DNA of 8,327 nt from Deltaproteobacteria bacterium (GTDB lineage: Bacteria > Myxococcota_A > Polyangia > Polyangiales > Houyiibacteriaceae). Positions 1 to 6,033 of this stretch are shown here, one piece after another; position 1 is the first letter of the stretch; each line of letters starts with the position of its first letter. A program made the position numbers and the translations under genes. Under the pieces are notes generated by a model. It was not told the origin of the DNA, searched no databases, and saw only the letters and a program-made list of their open reading frames with translations. The stretch is taken from NCBI GenBank assembly GCA_003647035.1, contig QMMB01000128.1, positions 1 to 8,327 on the forward strand, written 5' to 3'.

Positions 1-689
1 GCTTGGGCGGGGGGGCGCTAGCGCTCCTCGTATCCACATCGGTTGCGTCCGCACAGGGTGCTTGGTCCGCCGATCCATCGCAGACCAGCCCGCATTCGAG
101 CAATCCGGTCGGGCAATACCCGCCTCCTTCTTCGGCAGAGCAGCAGGCGTACCACCGGGGCTATCAAGGGGCTTTCACGTTGGGCGTGCCGGTTTTTCTG
201 AACGTCGACAAGAACGTGGTGCGCCCGGGAGCGGATCTCAACTTCTTCGGTGGCTACGATATCGGCTATGCGGTCTTCGGGCTCGCCCTTGGCGCAATGT
301 GGACGCCGATGAACCTCTACAACATCCCCGGGGCCACGGTCGCCTATGACCGCAGCCCTATGACCCGCCTCTATCTTGCCCCGGAGTTTCGTGTTCAGGT
401 GCCGAACAACACACCGATCCTCCCGTACCTCGGCGTCACCTTCGACGCGAACTGGTGGCGCGTGAAGGAGACCGAGATCGTTTGCGGCGGAATCTACTAT
501 TATTACTGCGCGCGTGTCGCCGTCTTCCGGTTCACGCCAGGAATGACAGTCAAGCTAGGGATGGCCTTTCGCGTATCGACCGGCAGCTACATCGACGTCG
601 GCGTCAAGTACTCCCTATCGGGGACCGGCAGCTTCTTTTTTCGACGAGAGCAATGGATCACGCCGTATCTCGGCCTACTCTTCCGCTGA
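1..689 (+). CDS. Probable outer-membrane beta-barrel protein, 5' end outside window
   Basis: The frame is open from the left edge and ends with TGA at 687-689, giving about 228 visible residues. The first 17 visible residues are a hydrophobic signal-peptide core ending in an Ala-Ser-Ala cleavage motif (A15-S16-A17, then Gln). The positively charged n-region is missing, so the true start probably lies upstream; the TTG at position 3 is only the first possible start in the window. After the cleavage site comes a Pro/Ser/Gln-rich linker (about residues 23-48). Then come alternating hydrophobic and aromatic strands rich in Gly and Tyr, typical of small outer-membrane barrels. Two strands share a Pro-Tyr-Leu-Gly motif (141-144 and 221-224), the second near the C-terminus, which ends Leu-Leu-Phe-Arg. 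Cys161 and Cys169 flank a run of four tyrosines and could form a loop disulfide. No enzymatic motif is visible. It converges on the next gene with a two-base gap and has no evident link to the catabolic genes. The barrel call is inferred from pattern, not from a recognised family. Confidence 0.6.
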   Translation, partial: LGGGALALLVSTSVASAQGAWSADPSQTSPHSSNPVGQYPPPSSAEQQAYHRGYQGAFTLGVPVFLNVDKNVVRPGADLNFFGGYDIGYAVFGLALGAMWTPMNLYNIPGATVAYDRSPMTRLYLAPEFRVQVPNNTPILPYLGVTFDANWWRVKETEIVCGGIYYYYCARVAVFRFTPGMTVKLGMAFRVSTGSYIDVGVKYSLSGTGSFFFRREQWITPYLGLLFR

Positions 690-691
690 CC

Positions 692-1900
692 CTAAACGTA
701 TTTCTTGAGCTCGAGACGCGCGACCATGCCGCGGTGGACTTCGTCCGGTCCGTCCGCGATGCGGAGTGCGCGCGCCATAGCGAGAAGCCGGGTGAGCTCG
801 GCGTCTGACATGCCTTCGCCTCCGTGAATCTGAATCGCTGCGTCGGTGACCGATTGCAGCACGTTCGGGGCGATGACCTTGATCGCGGAAATATCGACTA
901 GTGCACCGAAGGTGCCGAGCGTGTCGAGCGCCCATGCGGCTTTCATCGTCAGAAGGCGGGCTTGGTCGATGGCCATGCGAGAGTTCGCGATGATGTCGCG
1001 ATTACCCCCGAGGTTCGATAGCGGCTTGCCAAATGCGACGCGGTTCACGGCCCGCTGGCACAGCCTTTCGAGGGCCCGTTCTGACGCACCGACCGCGCGC
1101 ATACAGTGATGAATCCGGCCGGGGCCCAGGCGCCCTTGCGCGATCTCGAAGCCTCTGCCCGGCCCCGCGATGATGCTGCTCACCGGAAGGCGCACGTTCT
1201 CGAAGAGCACCTCGGCATGACCATGAGGCTCGTCCAAGTGACCGAACACCGGCAGCATGCGTAGGATGTTCACGCCAGGAGCGTCCGTCGGCACGAGCAC
1301 CATCGAGTGCCGTTCATGCCGCCCGGCGCTCGCGTCGGTCACGCCCATGTAGATGAAGAACGCACAGCGCGGGTCACCCGCGCCACTGGTCCACCACTTC
1401 TGACCGTTGAGCACGACCTCGTCGCCCACGACCTCGCAGGTCGCCTGCATGTTGGTCGCGTCGCTCGAGGCAACAGCCGGTTCGGTCATCGCAAAGCCCG
1501 AACGGATGTCTCCAGCGAGCAGCGGCTCCAACCACTGTTCCTTTTGCTCCGCCGAGCCGTACTTCACCAAGACCTCCGCGTTGCCGGTATCGGGCGCGCT
1601 GCAGTTGAACACCTCCGGCGCCAAGAAGCTGCGACCTGTGATCTCGGCGACGGGCGCGTAGTCGCGGTTGTCGAGACCCGCTCCGTACTCCTCGTCAGGC
1701 AAGAAGAGATTCCATAGCCCGAGCTCTTTGGCCTCGGCCTTCAATTCTTCGAGAACCGGCGGAATCTTCCACTCCTTCCAATCGTTGCTGCCAACCAACT
1801 GGTCGAAATAGGTCTGCTCACTGGGCACGATGCGCTCGCGGACGAAGCGCTCCGCCTGTGCCATCACGTTTCGCGCCCGCTCCGAATGCTCGAAATCCAT
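692..1900 (-). CDS. Acyl-CoA dehydrogenase, ACAD10/ACAD11-type
   Basis: FAD-dependent flavoenzyme expected to act on an acyl-CoA in the cytoplasm and pass electrons to ETF. From the ATG at 1900 it is 402 residues, the usual length for a single-domain acyl-CoA dehydrogenase. Visible motifs are FAMTEPAVASSDATN (136-150) and WWTSGAGDP (169-177), the flavin/substrate-binding middle domain; QIHGGEGMS (357-365); and ADGPDEVH (382-389). The last replaces the YEGT-type motif of classical enzymes and is the ACAD10/11 signature. It places Asp383 where the catalytic Glu normally sits. The family includes mammalian ACAD11 and bacterial LvaC-like enzymes of 4-hydroxyacid catabolism; the substrate here is unknown. 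An upstream ATG at 1930 would add ten residues. I prefer 1900 because family members typically begin Met-Asp-Phe and because the extra segment overlaps two inverted repeats. Neither start has a good ribosome binding site. It is divergent from the following operon and convergent with the barrel gene (stop TAG at 692-694). Confidence 0.9.
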   Translation of the reverse strand: MDFEHSERARNVMAQAERFVRERIVPSEQTYFDQLVGSNDWKEWKIPPVLEELKAEAKELGLWNLFLPDEEYGAGLDNRDYAPVAEITGRSFLAPEVFNCSAPDTGNAEVLVKYGSAEQKEQWLEPLLAGDIRSGFAMTEPAVASSDATNMQATCEVVGDEVVLNGQKWWTSGAGDPRCAFFIYMGVTDASAGRHERHSMVLVPTDAPGVNILRMLPVFGHLDEPHGHAEVLFENVRLPVSSIIAGPGRGFEIAQGRLGPGRIHHCMRAVGASERALERLCQRAVNRVAFGKPLSNLGGNRDIIANSRMAIDQARLLTMKAAWALDTLGTFGALVDISAIKVIAPNVLQSVTDAAIQIHGGEGMSDAELTRLLAMARALRIADGPDEVHRGMVARLELKKYV

Positions 1901-1904
1901 AGAC

Positions 1905-1919
1905 TGCGGTGATACCGCA
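1905..1919. promoter_or_regulatory. Inverted repeat in divergent promoter region
   Basis: TGCGGT-GAT-ACCGCA: two perfect 6-base arms around a 3-base centre. It lies just upstream of the preferred start of the minus-strand acyl-CoA dehydrogenase (ATG at 1900) and 26-27 bp, centre to centre, from the second dyad at 1930-1947. It could be an operator half of a two-site arrangement or a small hairpin in the mRNA leader. If the longer start at 1930 were real, this repeat would lie inside the coding sequence. A short G/C-rich repeat like this can arise by chance, so confidence is modest. Confidence 0.35.
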
Positions 1920-1929
1920 TGCACCGGCA

Positions 1930-1947
1930 TAATTCACGCGGGAATTA
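1930..1947. promoter_or_regulatory. Candidate operator palindrome and overlapping divergent -10 elements
   Basis: TAATTCACGCGGGAATTA is an 18-base dyad with eight of nine base pairs complementary; only the pair 1936/1941 fails. Its AT-rich arms stand out in the surrounding GC-rich DNA. The left arm overlaps CATAAT (1928-1933), a 5-of-6 match to a -10 hexamer reading towards the long acyl-CoA dehydrogenase operon. The right arm overlaps TGTAAT on the minus strand (1949-1944), also 5 of 6, reading towards the ACAD11-type gene. I found no convincing -35 hexamer for either, so the promoter reading is tentative. A dimeric repressor binding here could shut off both directions together, the usual layout for catabolic genes that flank an operator. 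No regulator gene is in the window. Confidence 0.5.
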
Positions 1948-1992
1948 CACAGATCCGGTGCTAGGTTTCGCCCGCACAGGCAGACCACGAGC

Positions 1993-3777
1993 ATGGCGAC
2001 ACGAAGCAACCCCTTGATCGATGACGGCCTCGTCGATTTCCTCCTCTACTCCGTCCTCGACGCCGAGGGGCTCTGCCAGCTCGGGGCCTATGAACAGCAC
2101 TCGAAGGAGACGTTCGACCTCTACGTCGACAGCGTTCGGCGGTTCGCGCGGCAGGATTTGTTGCCGACGTACAAGCCGATGGACGAGGAGCCGCCCGTAT
2201 TTCGCGATGGCCGTGTCCACACCCATCCGGCGCTACCGGCTCTGTTCGGGCAGATGGTCGACCTCGGCGTGCTGACCGCAACGTGCCCCGAGACGGTTGG
2301 CGGCCAACAGATGCCCACGCTCGTACACACGATGGCGACCGCGTACCTCATGGCCGCGAACCTCGGCGCCTACGGCTTCGTCGGACTCACGCACGGCGCT
2401 GCGAATCTCATCGAAGCGTTCGGAACCGACGAGGTCAAAGAGCGGTTCATGGCGAAGATGTACGCAGGCGAGTGGACAGGCACGATGGCGCTCACCGAAC
2501 CGCAGGCGGGGAGCAGCCTGGGCGACATCGCGACATCGGCCACTCCAACTGACGAGGGTCACTACCTCATCAAGGGAAGCAAGATCTTCATCTCCGGCGC
2601 AGACCACGGCATCACCGAGAACGTCGTCAATCTCGCGCTCGCACGGATCGACGGTGCGCCTGATGGCACCAAGGGCATCTCGCTGTTTGCCGTTCCGAGG
2701 CTCCGCGAGGAAAACGGGAGCCTGGTGTCGAACGACGTCACCGTCGCGGGGCTGATCCACAAGATCGGTTGGAGGGCGCTCCCAAGCCTGGCGCTCGAGT
2801 TTGGAGATGAGGGCGACTGCCGCGGCTGGCTCGTCGGGGAGCCGAACCAGGGCCTTCGCTACATGTTCCAAATGATGAACGAGGCACGCATCATGATCGG
2901 GGTCAACGGTGCGGCGACTGCGTCGGTCGCCTATCACGAGTCACTATCGTACGCGCTCGGCCGCAAGCAGGGGCGGCGACTCGGCGCACGCGGTGGGGAA
3001 CAAATCTCCATCATCGAGCACGCGGACGTACGGCGGATGCTTCTCCGGCAAAAAGCGATCGTCGAAGGCAGCTTTGCCCTGCTCGGAACGGTCTCACGGT
3101 ACGCCGATGTCGCAGAGCACGGGGCATCGGAGGAGGACCGAGAGCGCGCGGGGCTCCTGCTGAATCTTCTTACCCCGATCGCCAAAACCTTCCCCGCGGA
3201 GCGTGGCTTCGAGTCCAATGTGCTCGCTGTCCAGATTCATGGCGGCTATGGCTATACGAGCGAATACCTCCCCGAAGCCTACATGCGCGACCAGAAGCTC
3301 AACACCCTTCACGAGGGAACGAACGCAATTCAAAGCATGGACCTTCTAGGCCGCCAAGTGGTGGCCAAAGGTGGGGCCGCACTGCGCGCGCTGGCCGAAG
3401 AGATCGGAAGCGCCATCGCGCGGGCGAGGGAAGCGGGCTGCGATCCTGAGCTTTGCTCCGAGCTCGAAGAGGCGATGGCCACCGTCGGCTCCACGACCAT
3501 GGAGCTCGGTCAGCGCGGAATGGCAGGCGATGCGGACGGAATGCTGGGTCACAGCTGGGACTACCTGGACATGTTCGCCACGCTCGTCATCGGGTGGCAG
3601 TGGCTCAACATGGCCGCCGTGGCGCGTACGGCGCCCATTTCAGAAGAGCGCAGACGCGCAACCGAGGCGGCGGCCCAGTATTGGCTCCGCACCGAAGTCC
3701 CTCGAATCCCCCACCTTGCCAACCTATGCCGCACCAACGAAGACTCATACATCAAGGCCGAACCGGAGTGGTTCTGA
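1993..3777 (+). CDS. Long-type acyl-CoA dehydrogenase with C-terminal extension (DmdC-like)
   Basis: FAD-dependent acyl-CoA dehydrogenase of 594 residues, the size of the DmdC/FadE5-like branch rather than the roughly 380-residue classical form. In order: an N-terminal extension (about 1-60) of the kind seen in this branch; the catalytic core with MALTEPQAGSSLGDI (165-179) and KIFISGADHGITEN (197-210); WLVGEPNQGL (279-288) in the substrate domain; QIHGGYGYTSEY (414-425); and HEGTNAIQ (440-447), whose Glu441 is in the position of the catalytic base. A helical C-terminal domain follows (about 460-590), as in 3-methylmercaptopropionyl-CoA dehydrogenase. Known members act on varied CoA thioesters, so the name does not fix the substrate. 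The ATG at 1993 has only a weak upstream Gly/Ala-rich site (GAG at 1989-1991). It is the first gene of the plus-strand operon, 11 bases ahead of the BKACE gene, so its product may prepare the carbon skeleton for that enzyme. Confidence 0.93.
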   Translation: MATRSNPLIDDGLVDFLLYSVLDAEGLCQLGAYEQHSKETFDLYVDSVRRFARQDLLPTYKPMDEEPPVFRDGRVHTHPALPALFGQMVDLGVLTATCPETVGGQQMPTLVHTMATAYLMAANLGAYGFVGLTHGAANLIEAFGTDEVKERFMAKMYAGEWTGTMALTEPQAGSSLGDIATSATPTDEGHYLIKGSKIFISGADHGITENVVNLALARIDGAPDGTKGISLFAVPRLREENGSLVSNDVTVAGLIHKIGWRALPSLALEFGDEGDCRGWLVGEPNQGLRYMFQMMNEARIMIGVNGAATASVAYHESLSYALGRKQGRRLGARGGEQISIIEHADVRRMLLRQKAIVEGSFALLGTVSRYADVAEHGASEEDRERAGLLLNLLTPIAKTFPAERGFESNVLAVQIHGGYGYTSEYLPEAYMRDQKLNTLHEGTNAIQSMDLLGRQVVAKGGAALRALAEEIGSAIARAREAGCDPELCSELEEAMATVGSTTMELGQRGMAGDADGMLGHSWDYLDMFATLVIGWQWLNMAAVARTAPISEERRRATEAAAQYWLRTEVPRIPHLANLCRTNEDSYIKAEPEWF

Positions 3778-3781
3778 GGAG
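3776..3781 (+). promoter_or_regulatory. Ribosome binding site of the BKACE gene, overlapping the upstream stop
   Basis: GAGGAG lies 7 bases before the ATG at 3789 and shares two bases with the TGA stop of the acyl-CoA dehydrogenase (3775-3777). Stop and ribosome binding site form the string CTGAGGAGAA, which suggests translational coupling. The same ten bases recur at the junction before the CoA-transferase B gene. Confidence 0.8.
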
Positions 3782-3788
3782 AACGTAG

Positions 3789-4646
3789 ATGGACAAGGCG
3801 ATCATCACCTGCGCGCTAAACGGCGTGCTCACGAACCCGAAGCAGCACCCCGTCCCGGTCACCCCAGAAGAAATGGCAGCGTCGGCCCGCGATGCCTACA
3901 ACGCGGGTGCCTCGATCGTACACATTCACTTCCGTCGTCAGGAGCCCGACATGGGGCACTTCCCGTCTTGGGATCCCGAGATGGCCGCTGCCGCGAGCGA
4001 CGCTATTCGCGAAGCTTGCCCCGGCATCATCATCAATCAGACCACGGGCGTGATGGACGAGGACGTCTCGGGCCCGGTTGCGTGCCTGCACCGAATCAAG
4101 CCGGAAATCGCTGCGTGCAACGCGGGTAGCCTCAACTACCTCAAACTGAAAAAGGACAACAGCTGGGCGTGGCCGCCGATGGTGTTTCTCAATAGCGTCG
4201 ACAAGGTCCAGAAGATGCTGGACGCCATGGCGGAGACTCACACCACTGCTGAAATGGAATGCTTCGACGTGGGTATCGTGCGTTCGGTGGGCCTCTACTT
4301 GCGAGCCGGCATGGCCACCGAGATGCACTACAACTTCGTGATGGGCGTTGCGTCGGGGATGCCGTGCGACCCCGAGCTGCTCGATCTCCTCATGAAGTAC
4401 AAGAGCGGCGACGCCCATTGGCAGGCGACACTCATCGGCCGCCAGGAGATCTGGGAAACCCATCAGCGAGCGGCCGACCTGGGCGGCATGCTCAGGACCG
4501 GGGTCGAGGATACGTTCTATCTGCCGAACGGCGACAAGACGACCGGCAACGGACAGCTCATCGAGGCGCTCGCGCAGGTCGCACGCAATGCCGGCCGCGA
4601 GGTCGCGTCGCCCACCGAAGCCCGGGAGATGCTCGGCTTCAACTGA
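3789..4646 (+). CDS. Beta-keto acid cleavage enzyme (BKACE, DUF849, Kce-like)
   Basis: Zn-dependent TIM-barrel enzyme of 285 residues, a normal length for the family. BKACE enzymes condense a beta-keto acid with acetyl-CoA and cleave it to acetoacetate plus a new acyl-CoA. The founding member, Kce, acts on 3-keto-5-aminohexanoate in lysine fermentation; others act on dehydrocarnitine and further beta-keto acids. Visible here are HIHFR (45-49), whose His45 and His47 match the first two metal ligands, and RTGVEDTFYLPNG (236-248), where Glu240 matches the third ligand. Asp241 and Arg236 match the catalytic Asp and substrate-binding Arg of Kce. MECFDVGIVRSVG (156-168) is also typical. The loop after HIHFR reads RQEPDMGHFPSWDPE instead of the common Arg-Asp-Pro type, which suggests a distinct subfamily. 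Its acetoacetate product is the natural substrate of the CoA-transferase encoded just downstream. None of the lysine-fermentation genes (kamA, kdd, kal) is present, so calling it kce would overreach. Confidence 0.92.
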   Translation: MDKAIITCALNGVLTNPKQHPVPVTPEEMAASARDAYNAGASIVHIHFRRQEPDMGHFPSWDPEMAAAASDAIREACPGIIINQTTGVMDEDVSGPVACLHRIKPEIAACNAGSLNYLKLKKDNSWAWPPMVFLNSVDKVQKMLDAMAETHTTAEMECFDVGIVRSVGLYLRAGMATEMHYNFVMGVASGMPCDPELLDLLMKYKSGDAHWQATLIGRQEIWETHQRAADLGGMLRTGVEDTFYLPNGDKTTGNGQLIEALAQVARNAGREVASPTEAREMLGFN

Positions 4647-4650
4647 CTCC

Positions 4651-4658
4651 GGAGGTGA
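4651..4658 (+). promoter_or_regulatory. Strong ribosome binding site of CoA-transferase subunit A
   Basis: GGAGGTGA, a near-ideal anti-16S match, lies 9 bases before the ATG at 4668. A second weaker site (GAGGA, 4660-4664) sits too close to the ATG to be the main one. It is the strongest ribosome binding site in the operon and fixes the start of subunit A. Confidence 0.8.
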
Positions 4659-4667
4659 AGAGGAACC

Positions 4668-5375
4668 ATGACCAACAAGGTGTATCCCGACGCATCCGCG
4701 GCGCTCGACGGCCTGTTGAACGACAGCATGACGTTGATGTCCGGGGGTTTCGGCTTGTGCGGAATTCCCGAAGCGTTGATCGCGGCCGTCGCGAGCTCGG
4801 GTGTCAAAAACCTGACCGTCATCTCCAACAATGCGGGCGTCGATGGAATCGGTCTCGGTGTCATGTTGGAGACGCGGCAGATCCACAAAATGGTTTCGTC
4901 ATACGTGGGGGAGAACAAACTATTCGCGAAGCAGTTTCTCGATGGCGATATCGTCGTGGAGTTCACGCCGCAGGGGACGTTGGCGGAGCGAATTCGCGCT
5001 GGTGGAGCAGGCATCCCAGCTTTCTTCACCAGGACCGGTGTCGGGACGACGGTCGCGGAGGGGAAAGAGGTTCGCGAGTTCGACGGGGCACAATACGTGA
5101 TGGAGCGGGGGCTCGTTGCCGACGTCGCGATCGTACACGCCTGGAAGGGTGACACCGAGGGCAACCTCATCTACCGAAAAACCGCCAGGAACTTCAACCC
5201 GATGATGGCAACGGCCGCGAAGGTCACCGTCGCCGAAGTCGAGGAACTAGTGGAGCCCGGAGAGCTCGACCCCGACCAAATCATGACCCCTGGAATCTTC
5301 GTCGACCGCATCATTCACTACCCGGATGCCTCGAAGCACATCGAGCAGCGGACCACACGTCCGCGAGAGGCCTGA
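4668..5375 (+). CDS. scoA: 3-oxoacid CoA-transferase subunit A
   Basis: Alpha subunit (235 residues) of a family I CoA-transferase that moves CoA from succinyl-CoA, or another short acyl-CoA, to acetoacetate. Motifs: GGFGLCGIPE (26-35) near the N-terminus; EFTPQGTLAERIRAGGAG (98-115) followed by a Phe-Phe-Thr-Arg-Thr-Gly-Val-Gly-Thr segment; NFNPMMATAA (175-184); and MTPGIFVDRI (206-215). The sequence style is closer to succinyl-CoA:3-ketoacid transferases (SCOT/ScoA) than to E. coli AtoD, whose N-terminal motif differs. The catalytic Glu is in subunit B, encoded 10 bases downstream, and both are needed for activity. It follows the BKACE gene by 21 bases, so acetoacetate released by that enzyme can be activated at once. 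The acyl-CoA donor cannot be decided from sequence; ato-type naming is the alternative. Confidence 0.93.
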   Translation: MTNKVYPDASAALDGLLNDSMTLMSGGFGLCGIPEALIAAVASSGVKNLTVISNNAGVDGIGLGVMLETRQIHKMVSSYVGENKLFAKQFLDGDIVVEFTPQGTLAERIRAGGAGIPAFFTRTGVGTTVAEGKEVREFDGAQYVMERGLVADVAIVHAWKGDTEGNLIYRKTARNFNPMMATAAKVTVAEVEELVEPGELDPDQIMTPGIFVDRIIHYPDASKHIEQRTTRPREA

Positions 5376-5379
5376 GGAG
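5374..5379 (+). promoter_or_regulatory. Ribosome binding site of CoA-transferase subunit B
   Basis: GAGGAG overlaps the TGA stop of subunit A (5373-5375) and lies 6 bases before the ATG at 5386. It decides the start: an in-frame ATG at 5326 would overlap the end of subunit A, lacks such a site, and would add 20 residues foreign to the family. Confidence 0.82.
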
Positions 5380-5385
5380 AAGACG

Positions 5386-6033
5386 ATGGCTTGGACCCGT
5401 GACCAGATGGCGGCACGCGCTGCGATAGAGCTACGCGACGGCTTCTACGTAAACCTCGGCATCGGTATTCCGACGCTGGTTTCAAACCACATCCCTGCGG
5501 GGATGACGGTGCAGCTGCAAAGCGAGAACGGCATGCTCGGGATGGGCCCTTTCCCCTACGAAGGCGAAGAGGACGCGGACCTGATCAATGCCGGCAAACA
5601 GACGGTGACCGAGCTCCCGACGACGAGCTTTTTTTCGAGCGCCGACTCCTTCGCGATGATTCGCGGTGGGCACATCAACCTTTCGATTATGGGTGCGATG
5701 CAGGTAGCGGGGAATGGCGACCTCGCGAACTGGATGATTCCCGGCAAGATGGTCAAGGGAATGGGCGGCGCCATGGACCTCGTGGCGGGCGTCAAACGCG
5801 TCGTCGTGGTCATGGAGCACACGGCGAAGGGCAAGCCGAAACTATTGAAGAGTTGCACCCTACCCCTCACAGGCACTCGGGTAGTCGACTTGGTGATCAC
5901 CGACCTCGGCGTGTTCGAAATCGACAAGGCGGGCGGCGGCGGGATGACGCTCGTCGAAGTAGCCGACGGCGTGACCCTCGAGCAGATCGCCGAAAGCACC
6001 GAAGCAGCGTACAGCGTAGCTTCAGGCCTCTAG
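5386..6033 (+). CDS. scoB: 3-oxoacid CoA-transferase subunit B
   Basis: Beta subunit of 215 residues, which carries the active site. The SENG motif (46-49) contains Glu47, matching the glutamate of SCOT-type enzymes that forms the glutamyl-CoA thioester intermediate. Other family motifs are NLGIGIPT (23-30), MIRGGHINLSIMGAMQV (91-107), GGAMDLVAG (127-135) and KRVVVVMEH (137-145), ending with a GGGGMTLVEVADGVTLEQI segment (183-201). The ATG at 5386 was chosen because of the GAGGAG site 6 bases upstream and because homologues start near this Met. Together with subunit A it forms an acetoacetate-activating transferase, the last step of this operon. Its TAG stop (6031-6033) lies in the same CTAG tetranucleotide as the stop of the opposing transporter gene. 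Confidence 0.94.
   Translation: MAWTRDQMAARAAIELRDGFYVNLGIGIPTLVSNHIPAGMTVQLQSENGMLGMGPFPYEGEEDADLINAGKQTVTELPTTSFFSSADSFAMIRGGHINLSIMGAMQVAGNGDLANWMIPGKMVKGMGGAMDLVAGVKRVVVVMEHTAKGKPKLLKSCTLPLTGTRVVDLVITDLGVFEIDKAGGGGMTLVEVADGVTLEQIAESTEAAYSVASGL

Noticed and set aside
636..641. T-run near the end of the barrel gene as a possible terminator
   Set aside because: It encodes consecutive Phe residues within the gene, and no stable hairpin directly precedes it.
1901..1930. Ten-residue N-terminal extension of the ACAD11-type dehydrogenase from the ATG at 1930
   Set aside because: Homologues typically begin near Met-Asp-Phe. The extension overlaps both dyads, and no ribosome binding site precedes it. 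It is not fully excluded.
2233..2937. Minus-strand open frame of 234 codons inside the long acyl-CoA dehydrogenase
   Set aside because: It is a shadow of the dehydrogenase reading frame, with no family motif and an Arg/His-rich composition.
3371..4129. Plus-strand open frame of 252 codons spanning the dehydrogenase end and BKACE start
   Set aside because: It is out of frame with two real genes, rich in Arg/Pro/Ser, and crosses their junction without any plausible product.
3816..4886. Long open frame of 356 codons on the minus strand opposite the BKACE gene
   Set aside because: It lies antisense to a well-supported enzyme and the start of subunit A. Its Arg/His/Asp/Val-rich translation is typical of the complement of GC-rich coding DNA, and it shows no recognisable motif.
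5326..5385. Upstream in-frame ATG that would extend CoA-transferase subunit B by 20 residues
   Set aside because: It overlaps the 3' end of subunit A, lacks a ribosome binding site and is not family-like. The ATG at 5386 has GAGGAG six bases upstream.
3789..6033. Lysine fermentation cluster (kce with CoA-transferase)
   Set aside because: Aminomutase, 3,5-diaminohexanoate dehydrogenase and aminobutyryl-CoA ammonia-lyase genes are not in the window, and the dehydrogenase is of the long DmdC type. The family resemblance alone does not support that pathway.
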